Below, piece after piece: positions 16,463-25,215 of a stretch of 36,498 bases of DNA. Within the stretch, counting starts at the first letter, position 1, and each line of letters opens with the position of its first letter. The translations under genes were made by a program, and so were the position numbers. The DNA is taken from the NCBI GenBank assembly GCA_028869395.1, contig JAGWSE010000444.1, forward strand, positions 1 to 36,498, read 5' to 3'. Below the pieces are notes generated by a model that saw only the letters and a list, made by a program, of their open reading frames with translations, did not search any database and had not been told where the DNA came from. Origin of the DNA: Alphaproteobacteria bacterium (GTDB lineage: Bacteria; Pseudomonadota; Alphaproteobacteria; Caulobacterales; Caulobacteraceae).

Positions 16463-16514
16463 CGTCAGCGCCTCCTTCGACGGGGCCCCGTCGTCCGGCG
16501 GCGGTGGTCGAATC

Positions 16515-16532
16515 GTGACGGTCCCGTGACAT
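16515..16532 (-). promoter_or_regulatory. Possible Pho box upstream of the Nudix gene
   Basis: On the minus strand ATGTCAC and CCGTCAC are separated by GGGA, giving GTCAC cores 11 bp apart and six of seven matches to consensus in each half. In contrast to the four Pho promoters earlier in the window, the DNA ten bases downstream is CCGCCG, not a -10, so function is uncertain. Confidence 0.35.
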
Positions 16533-16735
16533 CCAGCGGTAGGACCGGGCGTCGGTGCTGTAAACGACGATCGCAGCTTGGCGCTGACCGGGGCGGGGGG
16601 GACCGGCTCAACTGCTGGAGAGAGGGGCTCGTAATGACGTTGAGCCGGTCCGTCCGGGATCGGCTGGGGGCGACCGCTCCCGGACCGCGCAAGAACATGA
16701 TCCGCTTGTGTCGAGTTCCAGACCTTAGCGAATGA

Positions 16736-18607
16736 TCAGAGCTCGTGGCGTCCACCATCGCCGATCCAACTGTCGACGACGTCGTCCAGGACGGTAAGCG
16801 GAACCGGACCGGTCTCGAGAAGCAGGTCATCGAACTTGCGCAAGTCGTACGCTGAGCCGAGCGTGGCCCTGGCCTTGTCTCGCAGCCTGTTGATCTCCGT
16901 GTGTCCCACCTTGTAGCCGCAGGCTTGGCCGGGGCTCGCGCAATAGCGGTCGATCTCGCTGGTCATGGCGTCGCGCGTGCGCCCCGTAGCGTCCATCGCC
17001 CACTTGATGGCCTGCTCGCGGCTCCAGCGCTTGGCGTGCAATCCAGTGTCGACCACGAGGCGGACGGCGCGGAACTGCTGGGCCTGCAAATAACCCAGTC
17101 GGCCCGCCCAATCGTGGTCGTACATGCCGATCTCGTCCGCGAGTTGTTCGGCGTAGAGGGCATAGCCTTCCACATAGGCGTTGAACCCCGACAGCAGCAC
17201 GCGGACGAGCGGCAGTCGGCCGGTCTCGGTCAGGTAGGCGCCCTGCCAGGCGTGGCCGGGGATGCCTTCGTGGAAAGTCAGGGTCGGCAGCGAGAACTTC
17301 GGCCAGTTCGAGGTGGTCTTGAGGTTGATGTAGTAGATCGAAGGCCGCGAACCATCGAGGGAGCCGAAGTTCATGTAGCCTTGGCCTGCCCCGTCCTGGA
17401 TCTCCACCGGCACGCGCTTGACCAGGATCGGAGCCTTCAGCTTCAGGTCGAAGGCGCGCGACAGCCTCGGTCGCACCGAGGCGATCAGCTGATTGAGGTA
17501 GGAGAGGATCTGGGCGCGGCCGGCGTCGGTATCGGGGAACAGGAAGCGTGGATCCTTTCCGAGCGCGGCCATCCGCGCGCCGACTGAGCCTTTCGCGAGC
17601 CCGTGCGATTTGAGGAGCCCGTCCATCCGGGCCTCGATTGCACGGTTCTGCTCCAGCCCCATCTGGTGGATTTGATCAGCCGTGAGGCTTGTCGTCGTGC
17701 CGGCCTTCAGCAGCCATGCGTAATAGGGCTCGCCGTCCGAGAAGCGCCAGACGCCCGCTTCCTGGCCGCTGTGCGGCTGCAACGCCTTCAGTGCATCGAG
17801 CTGGCGGGCCAGGGCGGGATAGACCTCCGACTCGACGATGTTCTGGGCGCGCTCCCCGTAGGCGCCGCCGATCCGGTGCTGCGCCGTGCGCCGGGCGAGC
17901 GACAGCGCCAGCCGCGACTGGGCCGGCGACACCTTCAGCATCGCTTGCTGCTGGCCGATGGTGTTGGCGAGGATGAAGTCGGGCGGGACGACGCCCTTGC
18001 CCGCATCGGCGATCATCCGCTCGGTCTCGCCGGCCAGGTTGCGCGCCAGGTCGTGCAGCCGCGCGAGGTAGGCGTCCGCGTCGTCGGCCGTCTCCACCCG
18101 GTGCTGTGTGTCCAGGAAGTCGGGCGCCGAGGAGTAGGATCCGGACTGCTGACTGACGACATAGGGCCCGGCGTTCTCGTTCATGGCGTCGCCGAGGGTG
18201 TTCGCGCCGAAGTCGAACGGCCGCGCCTCGGCTCCAAGCTGAAGGGCGTAGGCCACGGTCTGCTTGTGGAGCTTCGCCCTCGGGGAGAGGCCGGTGTCCG
18301 GAAACGCCGTGAGCGACTTCAGTTGGTCCGCGCAGAACGTAGCCTGCTGGCGGTGGGCGCTCGGGGAAGCGTCGGAGAGCTCGAACATCAGGCCCGCCCT
18401 GGCGCCCTTGTCGAGTCCGTAGCTCGTCGCCGCCTCGGGCCAAAGGGTGAGCAGGGAGCCGGCGAGCATGTCCAGATGCGCGGCGAACGCCTTGTCCGCT
18501 GGTGTTTCCGCCGGAGCTTCGCCTGCGCTGTCGCGGGACTTGGGGGCGGCGGCCAGCAGGCCCGCAGCCGCGCCGGACAGGAGAAGGTGCCTACGGTCGA
18601 GCTTCAT
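16736..18607 (-). CDS. DUF885 family protein with Tat-type signal
   Basis: A 623-residue protein. The N-terminus carries DRRHLLLSGAAAGLLAAA, a twin-arginine-like signal, so export to the periplasm as a folded protein is likely. The rest is a mostly helical DUF885 domain. The conserved TFHEGIPGHAWQ segment contains an H-E-x-x-x-G-H arrangement expected to bind metal, which has led to the suggestion that the family are metallopeptidases; activity is not shown here. Start ATG 18607 is chosen because the signal begins there; the longer reading would add an uncharacteristic Arg-rich leader. It is followed on the same strand by 270 bases without a gene. Confidence 0.88.
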   Translation of the reverse strand: MKLDRRHLLLSGAAAGLLAAAPKSRDSAGEAPAETPADKAFAAHLDMLAGSLLTLWPEAATSYGLDKGARAGLMFELSDASPSAHRQQATFCADQLKSLTAFPDTGLSPRAKLHKQTVAYALQLGAEARPFDFGANTLGDAMNENAGPYVVSQQSGSYSSAPDFLDTQHRVETADDADAYLARLHDLARNLAGETERMIADAGKGVVPPDFILANTIGQQQAMLKVSPAQSRLALSLARRTAQHRIGGAYGERAQNIVESEVYPALARQLDALKALQPHSGQEAGVWRFSDGEPYYAWLLKAGTTTSLTADQIHQMGLEQNRAIEARMDGLLKSHGLAKGSVGARMAALGKDPRFLFPDTDAGRAQILSYLNQLIASVRPRLSRAFDLKLKAPILVKRVPVEIQDGAGQGYMNFGSLDGSRPSIYYINLKTTSNWPKFSLPTLTFHEGIPGHAWQGAYLTETGRLPLVRVLLSGFNAYVEGYALYAEQLADEIGMYDHDWAGRLGYLQAQQFRAVRLVVDTGLHAKRWSREQAIKWAMDATGRTRDAMTSEIDRYCASPGQACGYKVGHTEINRLRDKARATLGSAYDLRKFDDLLLETGPVPLTVLDDVVDSWIGDGGRHEL

Positions 18608-18704
18608 GAGGGGACCGTAGGCCGCGCCGGCTCGTTGCGGCAATACCGCCCGCCGGCGCCTCCCGACCACAGCTCGATCCCGGAGCGCAGCCGTCCGGGG
18701 GCCG

Positions 18705-19529
18705 TCAGGCGGCCTGCAGCGGCGGCTTGAAGATGCCGGCGGGCGAGAGGGTGAAGACCTCGACGCCCGCCTCGGTCACGCCCACGGAATGCTCGCACTG
18801 GGCCGAGAGCGACTTGTCCCTCGTCACGGCCGTCCAGCCGTCGGAAAGCAGCTTCACCGGGTACTTTCCCAGGTTCACCATCGGCTCGATCGTGAAGAAC
18901 ATGCCCGGGCGCAACAGCTCGCCCGTGCCGGGCTGGCCAAAGTGCAGGATGTTCGGCGCGTCGTGGAACACCCGACCCACGCCGTGACCGCAGAAGTCGC
19001 GCACCACCGAACAGCGCATGCTCTCGACGTAGGTCTGGATGGCGTGGCCGATGTCGCCGGTGCGCGCGCCCGGCTTCACCGCCGCAAGGCCCCGCTCGAG
19101 GCCTTCGTAGGTCACGTCCACCAGCCGCTTCGCCCGAGGCGCGATCTGGCCCACGCCATACATGCGGCTCGTGTCGCCATGCCAGCCGTCAACGATCACG
19201 GTGACGTCTATGTTGACGATGTCGCCCTCGCGCAGCACCCGCTCGCCGGGGATGCCATGGCAGACGATATGGTTGGGGCTGATGCAGACGGTCTTGGTGT
19301 ATCCACGGTAGCCGAGGCAGGCGGGCAGGGCGCCGTGATCGAGAATGAACTCGCGCGCCAGCCGGTCGAGATCCTCCGTCACCGCGCCCGGGACGACGTG
19401 CGGCGTCAGCATGTCGAGGCACTCGGCCCCGAGCTTTCCCGCCTTGCGCATGCCCTCGAAGTCCTCGGCGGAATGGATCTTGATCTGGCCGGTGCGATAG
19501 TCGCCGTCGAGAGCGTCTGTGGATGACAT
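18705..19529 (-). CDS. map: Type I methionine aminopeptidase
   Basis: A 274-residue cytoplasmic enzyme that removes the initiator Met from nascent proteins. The five dinuclear-metal ligands can be placed: Asp in NIDVTV, Asp in HGDTSRM, His in FCGHGVGR, Glu in TIEPMV and Glu in QCEHSV. The substrate-site His is in NHIVCHGIP. Length and motif order are those of bacterial type Ia enzymes with a roughly 20-residue N-terminal extension. It lies 97 bases upstream of the DUF885 gene, on the same strand, with sfsA next upstream. Confidence 0.96.
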   Translation of the reverse strand: MSSTDALDGDYRTGQIKIHSAEDFEGMRKAGKLGAECLDMLTPHVVPGAVTEDLDRLAREFILDHGALPACLGYRGYTKTVCISPNHIVCHGIPGERVLREGDIVNIDVTVIVDGWHGDTSRMYGVGQIAPRAKRLVDVTYEGLERGLAAVKPGARTGDIGHAIQTYVESMRCSVVRDFCGHGVGRVFHDAPNILHFGQPGTGELLRPGMFFTIEPMVNLGKYPVKLLSDGWTAVTRDKSLSAQCEHSVGVTEAGVEVFTLSPAGIFKPPLQAA

Positions 19530-19619
19530 GAGATGTTCCGGCCCATCAGCGTGGGCCGCTCCTTGGATCGAGACTATGTCGCAATGCTTACGCGGAAGTT
19601 CAACGCCTGAAGGGCTTCA

Positions 19620-20333
19620 CTAGGGCTGCGGCGCATCGCGCCATGGCAGCCGGCCGCTGATCCGGACGCTGTCCGTGCTGATCGCGCACCCGTAGACCAA
19701 CACCTCGACGCCGCGGCCGGCGACCGCCGCCAGGGTCTCGGCGAACTTGCGGTCGCAGTCGGCCGCAGCGGCGAACCGGTCGCAATCCGTGCGCTGGACG
19801 ATGAACAGGAGCACCGCCCGGTCGCCCGCCTGCTTCATCGCGGCAAGCTCGTTGAGATGCCGGGTCGAGCGCGCCGCGACGCAGTCGGGAAATTCGGCGA
19901 GCGAGCCCTCCCGGCGCAGATGGACGTTCTTCACCTCGACCCAAGCGTTCGGCCGCGCATCGTCCTGCAGCAGGAAGTCGACCCGGCTGTTCTCGCCGTA
20001 GCGCACCTCGCGCCGATGCGTCCGATAACCGGCGAGCTCCGGGATCGCCCCGGCCGCAAGCGCCTCGGCCACGAGGCGATTGGGATGCATCGTGTTGAGG
20101 CCCACGAGTCCGCCGTCGGCCTCGATCAGTTCGAGCGTATGGGCGAGCTTCCGTTTCGGATCGTCCGACTTCGACAGCCAGCAGGTCAGGCCCGGCGTGT
20201 TCAGGCCCAGCATGGCGCCAGGGTTCGGACAGTGCGCCGTCAGCGCGGTCCCGTCGTCGAGCACGACGTCGGCGAAGAATCGTTTGTAACGGGCGACCAG
20301 GCGGCCGCGGACGAGCGGTTGCGGGAAGTCCAT
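19620..20333 (-). CDS. sfsA: SfsA family protein (sugar fermentation stimulation homologue)
   Basis: A 237-residue protein covering the whole SfsA family. Typical segments are [20 protein letters not shown], the [17 protein letters not shown] stretch, [30 protein letters not shown], and the closing segment around [14 protein letters not shown]. The N-terminal part resembles an OB fold and the later D-x-n-E-V-K pattern resembles a nuclease-like core; the biochemical function is not settled. It sits upstream of map, an arrangement seen in alphaproteobacteria, and diverges from the CinA-like gene with 53 bases between. Confidence 0.95.
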   Translation of the reverse strand: MDFPQPLVRGRLVARYKRFFADVVLDDGTALTAHCPNPGAMLGLNTPGLTCWLSKSDDPKRKLAHTLELIEADGGLVGLNTMHPNRLVAEALAAGAIPELAGYRTHRREVRYGENSRVDFLLQDDARPNAWVEVKNVHLRREGSLAEFPDCVAARSTRHLNELAAMKQAGDRAVLLFIVQRTDCDRFAAAADCDRKFAETLAAVAGRGVEVLVYGCAISTDSVRISGRLPWRDAPQP

Positions 20334-20386
20334 GAGGGGCGCTAGTCGAAGGGGGCGGTGGCTTCATCTAGGGCAGGGAACGAAGG

Positions 20387-21166
20387 ATGGCGAGCGTGGG
20401 CGTGAACGGGGCGCACGAGCGGGTCAGCGCCGCGGTGTTGATCATCGGCGACGAGATCCTTTCTGGGCGCACCCAGGACACCAACCTGCGCGACATCGCC
20501 CGCTATCTGGGGACGTTCGGCGTCGATGTGGCCGAGGCCCGCGTCGCGCCGGACATCATCGAGGAGATCGTGGCGGCCCTGAATGCGCTCCGCGCCCGCT
20601 ACGACTACGTGATCACGACCGGCGGCATCGGTCCCACCCACGACGACATCACCGCCGACGCGGTGGCGGCGGCCTTCGACACCGAGCTCTACGAGCACCC
20701 CGAGATCCTCGCGATGATGCAGGCCCGCTGGGGTGGCGAGCTTAACGCCGCGCGCCGTCGGATGGCACGCGTTCCCATTGGGGGCGAGTTGGTCAAGAAC
20801 CCGGTGCAGGGGCCGCCCGGCTTCGCCATCGGCAACGTCTTCGTGCTCGCGGGCGTGCCCCAGATCATGCGCGGCATGCTCGAGGACGTGGGGCCGAGGC
20901 TCAGGACCGGTGCGGTCACCATCTCGCGCACGGTGCGGGTCGAGGGCACGGGCGAGGGAGCTATCGCGGCGCCGCTCGAGGCGGTGGCGAAGGCCCATCC
21001 GGCCATGTCGCTGGGCAGCTATCCCTTCTTCGGTCCGGAGGGCTACGGCTCCAATCTTGTCCTGCGCGGCCGTGACGCTGCGGAAGTCGCCGCGACGATC
21101 GCCGAGCTTATCGCGGCTCTGACGGCCGCCGGGATCGCAAACGTCAGTGAGGTTTCCCCATCCTGA
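20387..21166 (+). CDS. CinA-N-type (MoaB/MogA-fold) competence/damage-inducible protein
   Basis: A 259-residue protein with an N-terminal molybdopterin-binding-like domain: IIGDEILSGRTQDTN, TTGGIGPTHDDIT and the later LAGVPQIMRGMLEDV. It lacks the C-terminal nicotinamide-nucleotide amidohydrolase domain of full CinA, matching the shorter YfaY/CinA-N proteins found alone in many alphaproteobacteria. ADP-ribose pyrophosphatase activity has been linked to the related COG1058 domain, but is not shown for this one. Start ATG 20387 has GAAGG directly upstream. It faces away from sfsA. Confidence 0.88.
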   Translation: MASVGVNGAHERVSAAVLIIGDEILSGRTQDTNLRDIARYLGTFGVDVAEARVAPDIIEEIVAALNALRARYDYVITTGGIGPTHDDITADAVAAAFDTELYEHPEILAMMQARWGGELNAARRRMARVPIGGELVKNPVQGPPGFAIGNVFVLAGVPQIMRGMLEDVGPRLRTGAVTISRTVRVEGTGEGAIAAPLEAVAKAHPAMSLGSYPFFGPEGYGSNLVLRGRDAAEVAATIAELIAALTAAGIANVSEVSPS

Positions 21167-21240
21167 GGGCCGTGGGATTTGTGCCCCGGCAGCGTATCGC
21201 CTAGGCTTCGTCCAACGATGTTTTCGCTGGGACCGATTTC

Positions 21241-21507
21241 ATGATTGCCGCAATGTTCGCCGCGGCGGCGCTGCTGGCGGGCGGGTCGCCCGCGGCCGGC
21301 GCGCCCGCCGCGACCACGACAGCCGATGCAAGGCCCGCTCCTAAGGCAAAGACCAACGACCTTGTCTGCCGCAAGGAGGCCCTGCTCGGGAGCAACATTC
21401 CGCAGAAGGTCTGCTACAGCCGGTCGGAAGATGCGGCCAACCGCCAGGAGAGCCGCATGACGCTCGAGCGCATGCAGGCCATGAGCCGGCCGCCTGGCGG
21501 TCACTGA
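21241..21507 (+). CDS. Small secreted Cys-pair protein, first copy
   Basis: An 88-residue precursor with an N-terminal hydrophobic signal (residues 1-20, Ala-rich) and a likely cleavage near AGA-PA. The mature part has a C43-x14-C58 pair in a segment reading VCRKEALLGSNIPQKVC, followed by a basic/acidic helix (RMTLERMQ) and a Pro-Gly end. The second copy at 21602 has the same order and spacing. A disulfide in the periplasm is likely; the function is unknown. Similar small Cys-pair proteins are common in Caulobacterales and Sphingomonadales as uncharacterised paralogous families. Confidence 0.8.
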   Translation: MIAAMFAAAALLAGGSPAAGAPAATTTADARPAPKAKTNDLVCRKEALLGSNIPQKVCYSRSEDAANRQESRMTLERMQAMSRPPGGH

Positions 21508-21535
21508 CCCACGGGCGGACGCCCACTCTGGGTCA
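21505..21535 (+). terminator. Hairpin at the end of the first secreted gene
   Basis: Outer stem TGACCCA/TGGGTCA encloses an inner stem GGGCG/CGCCC and begins at the stop codon. No clear T-run follows, so it may be a weak terminator or a message-stabilising structure between the two paralogues. Confidence 0.4.
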
Positions 21536-21601
21536 TTCCGCAGATTTGTAACGGTGCGCCAGCTATCGTAGAGGTAGATTGGCTTATTTGGGGGCTGCAA
21601 C

Positions 21602-21865
21602 ATGCTTATCGTGATGCTCGCGGCGACCGCGCTGCTCGCCGGGGGGACGCCGGCCGCGGCTTCGGCTCCCGGCGCGCAGGTCGTCGTCGCGCAGTCGGCG
21701 AAGTCCGACCAGAACGACATCGTCTGCCACAAGGAATATCCGACCGGCAGCAACATCCCGACCAACGTCTGCCGTAGCAAGGCCGAGGAGGCCGCGGCCC
21801 GCGAAGAAGCGCGCAAGCAGCTCGAAAAGATGCAGCTCGCCACGCCCCGCCCGCCGGGGGGATAA
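21602..21865 (+). CDS. Small secreted Cys-pair protein, second copy
   Basis: An 87-residue precursor with a hydrophobic signal (residues 1-20), a spacer, then C42-x14-C57 in a segment with GSNIP, and a final KQLEKMQ-type helix and PRPPGG end. It aligns without gaps around the Cys pair with the preceding gene (GSNIP, the two Cys, helix, P-R-P-P-G-G), so both come from a local duplication. The start ATG 21602 lies 94 bases after the first copy, with its own upstream region. The function is unknown; a periplasmic location is inferred. Confidence 0.8.
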   Translation: MLIVMLAATALLAGGTPAAASAPGAQVVVAQSAKSDQNDIVCHKEYPTGSNIPTNVCRSKAEEAAAREEARKQLEKMQLATPRPPGG

Positions 21866-22035
21866 TGTCCGGCCCCCGCCCCCTTGGACAGCTTGTCCGT
21901 CGGGCGGTCCTGCCAAGGAGCTGATCGCCCGGTTCGGTCGCGTTTGCCTGCGCGTCGCCTCCACCCCTCAGAGAGGGTCGGTTGTGGCTTGGCGGAAAAC
22001 GCGGTTACCTCGCGCCAGACGGCGCGGAGCGGGTG

Positions 22036-24246
22036 ATGGAGCGGCCGCTTGAGGGATTGAAGATCCTCGAGGCCTCGGGCGAGGTCGCGGTGCGCTATTG
22101 CGGGCGGCTCTTCGCACAACTCGGGGCTGACGTTGCGACCGCCGGCCAGCGCGGCGACGCCCACATCGGTTACGCCGGCGAGCTCGGCCGGGCCTACGGC
22201 CGCTGGCTGGATCAGGGAAAGCGTGAGGTGGCGCCCGAGGACCCGTGGTCGGGCTTCGACCTGGTTGTTGCGGGTCAGGACCAGCCCGCGGTCGCCGCGG
22301 CGCGCGTCAGACTGGCGCGCGCTCCGGACCCTCCGGCGCTGCTGGCGCTCACCTGGTTCGGCTCCGAGGGACCCTGCGCCGGCTGGCGCGGAACCGATGA
22401 GCTGATCTCTGCTCTCGCGGGCCTGGCCTACGCCTTCGGGCCCATCGAGGGCCCTCCGACGCTCGCGCAGGGCCACGGACCACAGCTGACGGCGGGACTG
22501 GTGGCCTTCAACGCCGCCGTGGCCGCGCTCCTGGCGCCTCGGCCGGTCAGGCCCTCGCGGATCGACGTGAATGTTTTCGAGTCCGCCATGTGCTTCACCG
22601 AGACCGGCGCCATGAGCGCGCGCGTCGATGGCGTGATCTCGCATCGCTGGGGCGTGAACCGGTTCGCGCCCACCTACCCCGGAACCAGCTACCGCACCGC
22701 GGACGGCTGGGCCGGCGTAACGGCCCTGATCCCGGCGCAGTGGCGCGCGCTGGCCCAAATCGCCGGACTGCCGGAACTGGCTGAGGACCCGCGTTTCGCC
22801 ACGACCGTCGACCGGCTGCTCCTGGCCGACGAGGTGGACGAGATCCTCGCGCCTATCTTCCTGACCAGGACGACAGACGAATGGGTCGCGCTCGGCGCCC
22901 GCCACCGCGTTCCGATCGCCCCGATGCCGCACCCCGGCGAACTGCCCCAGGTCGGCCACTGGCGCGCCAGAGGAAGCTTCGCCCCGTTCGACGGGTCCGA
23001 GGTCCTGGCGCCTACGCTGCCGTTCAGGATGGGCTTCGATCATGTCACCTCCGCCCGTTCCGTGGCCGGGCCGAACGGGCCTCTGGGCGGACTGAAGGTC
23101 GTCGATTTCGGGATGGGCTGGGCGGGCCCGCTCTGCGGCCGCACCCTGGCCGACCTCGGCGCGGAGGTGATCAAGATCGAGTCGGAAACCCATCCCGACT
23201 GGTGGCGTGGCTGGGAAGCTGACGAAGGCGGCGATCCGCCCCTCATCGAGCTGAAGCACAACTTTTTCTGCGTGAACCGAAACAAGCGCGGCGTGGCCCT
23301 GGATCTCGCCACGTCGGACGGCCAGTCCGCTGCCAGGGCGCTGATCGCCCAGGCCGACGTGGTGATCGAGAACTATGCCGCCGGCGTGATGGACAAGCTG
23401 GGCCTGGGCCAGGCCGAGCAGCGCCGCATCCGACCCGGGCTGATCAGCGTCTCCATGGGGGCGTTCGGCTCCGACGGGCCGCTGTCGGGGACGCGTGCCT
23501 ACGGTTCGACCGTCGAGCAGGCCTCGGGCCTTCCCTACATGAACGGTGAGGCGGACTGGGCGCCCTGTCTGCAGCACGTGGCTTATGGAGACCCTCTGGC
23601 GGGGCTGTTCGCGGCGGCGGCCATCCTGGCTGCGCTTCACGGCCGGCGTCGGCTCGGCGGGGCCGAGATCGACCTCGCGCAGACCGCCTGCCTGTTCCAG
23701 TTCGGCGCCGATGCGATCATCGCCGAGCAGATCACGGGCCAACCCGTCCCCCGCACCGGCAATCGCCGCGCGCGGATGGCGCCTGTCTGCGTCACGCCTT
23801 GCGGCGGCGACGACGAGTGGCTCGCCATCGCCGTCGACGGCGAAGCGGCCTGGGTGGGCCTGTGCCGCGCCCTTGGCCGCCGTGATTGGGCCGCCGACCC
23901 GAGGCTGGCGACCCTGGCCGGCCGCGCGGCTGCGGCCGAGGCCATCGAAGGCGAGATCATTGCCTGGACCATCGTGCGCGAGGGGCGCGCCGCAGCGGCC
24001 GAGCTGCAGGCCTTTGGTGTCCCGGCCGCGGCGGTCCAGCGGTCCTCCGACCTCACCTACGATCCGCAGCTCGTCGCTGGCGGCTTCTGGGACTGGATGG
24101 AGCGCCGTTACGTCGGCCGCCACATGATGGCCGCCGCGCCCTTCGCCTACGACGGCCGTCGCCCGGCGCTCCGGCTGCCCGCTCCAACCCTCGGAGAACA
24201 CACAGCTGAGGTCCTCGGCCGCATGAAGGTGGACGTGCGCGCCTGA
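22036..24246 (+). CDS. Double-length family III (CaiB/BaiF) CoA-transferase
   Basis: A 736-residue protein made of two family III CoA-transferase domains in tandem (about 1-340 and 345-736). Single-domain members are about 400 residues. The second domain starts with the typical GGLKVVDFGMGWAGP and LADLGAEVIKIE and includes LKHNFFCVNRNKRGVALDL. The first is shorter at its start. Family members form a covalent intermediate on an Asp. In the first domain the matching motif reads IDVNVFESAM (Glu in its place) and in the second IDLAQTACLF (Ala), so activity is doubtful for the second half. ATG 22036 is chosen with GGAG upstream. It may activate an organic acid or a bile/steroid-type acid; the acceptor is unknown. 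Confidence 0.87.
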   Translation: MERPLEGLKILEASGEVAVRYCGRLFAQLGADVATAGQRGDAHIGYAGELGRAYGRWLDQGKREVAPEDPWSGFDLVVAGQDQPAVAAARVRLARAPDPPALLALTWFGSEGPCAGWRGTDELISALAGLAYAFGPIEGPPTLAQGHGPQLTAGLVAFNAAVAALLAPRPVRPSRIDVNVFESAMCFTETGAMSARVDGVISHRWGVNRFAPTYPGTSYRTADGWAGVTALIPAQWRALAQIAGLPELAEDPRFATTVDRLLLADEVDEILAPIFLTRTTDEWVALGARHRVPIAPMPHPGELPQVGHWRARGSFAPFDGSEVLAPTLPFRMGFDHVTSARSVAGPNGPLGGLKVVDFGMGWAGPLCGRTLADLGAEVIKIESETHPDWWRGWEADEGGDPPLIELKHNFFCVNRNKRGVALDLATSDGQSAARALIAQADVVIENYAAGVMDKLGLGQAEQRRIRPGLISVSMGAFGSDGPLSGTRAYGSTVEQASGLPYMNGEADWAPCLQHVAYGDPLAGLFAAAAILAALHGRRRLGGAEIDLAQTACLFQFGADAIIAEQITGQPVPRTGNRRARMAPVCVTPCGGDDEWLAIAVDGEAAWVGLCRALGRRDWAADPRLATLAGRAAAAEAIEGEIIAWTIVREGRAAAAELQAFGVPAAAVQRSSDLTYDPQLVAGGFWDWMERRYVGRHMMAAAPFAYDGRRPALRLPAPTLGEHTAEVLGRMKVDVRA

Positions 24247-24249
24247 TCC

Positions 24250-25086
24250 CTAGAGTCCCTCCAGGCCCTTGTTCCCGAGGATCTGCACCACAACCCTGCG
24301 GTTCTTCGCGCGACCTTCGGAGGTCTCGCTCGCGCCCATCTGATGGGCCTCGCCCATGGCGTTCTGCGCGAGCACCCGATAGGGCTGGATGCCGCAATAC
24401 TTCTGCAGGTACCGGATCACCGCGTTGGCGCGGCGCCCGCTGAGCGCCTGGTTCGCCGCGGAGCTGCCTGTGGTGTCGGCGTAGCCGATGACCCCGATCA
24501 GGTAGCCCTTGATCGCCTTGGCCTGCTGAGCGAGCCCCTTCAGCTGCGCCTTGCCTTCCTTCGAGATCGTCGCGCTCCCCGTCTGGAAGAGGATCGTCGC
24601 CGATCCCTTCTCGACGTACTGGTTCGCCTCGGCGAGCCGCCGCCGCATCTCTTCGTTCTGCGCCTCGAGTTCAGCCGCCTTTTCCTTGACCCGCGCCTTT
24701 GCCTGGGCGGTGCCGGCCTCGACCTGACGCGCGGTCTTGAGATCGCTGGCCTTGAAGGTCACGCGCGTGGCCTCGATCTGCTCGCTGTTGTGCGTCGGCT
24801 CGACCGTGACCGGGAGGCCGTCCAACAGGTCGGTGACGGCCAGTTGGCTTTGCCGGATTCCCAGCGCGCCCTCGGTCGCCACCACCTTGGTGTGCTCGGT
24901 CAAAGCGACCGTCGTTTCCGAACCATCGTTGTTGCGGACGATCATGTTCGGGCCGTCGCGACCGATGATCATGCCGTGGAGGGTGGGCCCTTGCGCGGCC
25001 GCGATCTGCGGAAGAGCCAGGATCATCGCCAGCGCAGCGAAGAACGCCGCCAGGCCGCGCCCGCGCATTTTTAGTGCAGCCGTCAT
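24250..25086 (-). CDS. OmpA-family outer-membrane/peptidoglycan protein
   Basis: A 278-residue exported protein. A signal peptide (residues about 6-32, ending AAAQG) is followed by a small beta-rich domain (GMIIGRDGPNMIVRNNDGSE), a coiled-coil helix (about 120-160, Ala/Glu/Lys/Arg-rich) and a C-terminal OmpA domain (about 170-270). Peptidoglycan contacts are expected from GYADTTGSSAANQALSGRRA and the closing EGRAKNRRV. Start ATG 25086, with GAGGGCG upstream, is preferred over an upstream start at 25125. It has only a 3-base gap to the converging CoA-transferase gene. The beta-rich N-terminal domain resembles a DUF5666-like module; this last point is a guess. Confidence 0.85.
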   Translation of the reverse strand: MTAALKMRGRGLAAFFAALAMILALPQIAAAQGPTLHGMIIGRDGPNMIVRNNDGSETTVALTEHTKVVATEGALGIRQSQLAVTDLLDGLPVTVEPTHNSEQIEATRVTFKASDLKTARQVEAGTAQAKARVKEKAAELEAQNEEMRRRLAEANQYVEKGSATILFQTGSATISKEGKAQLKGLAQQAKAIKGYLIGVIGYADTTGSSAANQALSGRRANAVIRYLQKYCGIQPYRVLAQNAMGEAHQMGASETSEGRAKNRRVVVQILGNKGLEGL

Positions 25087-25215
25087 TTCGCCCTCGAAGC
25101 TGCGCGGCGCGCCTTCCGGGCGCACGGCGCTCCGGACGATGTTCCCGCGCCCCTGGACCTTGCCCCATCCGGCGCCGACCCGAGGCCCGGGCCGGCGCCG
25201 ACCTGAGGCGGGCCC

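Noticed and set aside
16652-16685. Inverted repeat GTCCGGGA/TCCCGGAC downstream of the DUF885 gene as a terminator
   Set aside because: The loop is 18 bases and no T-run follows on either strand, so a terminator call is not justified.
21043-24201. A 1052-residue minus-strand reading opposite the CoA-transferase
   Set aside because: It is a frame shadow of high-GC coding DNA: it overlaps the CinA-like gene, both secreted genes and the CoA-transferase, and its translation is rich in Arg, Gly and His without any domain.
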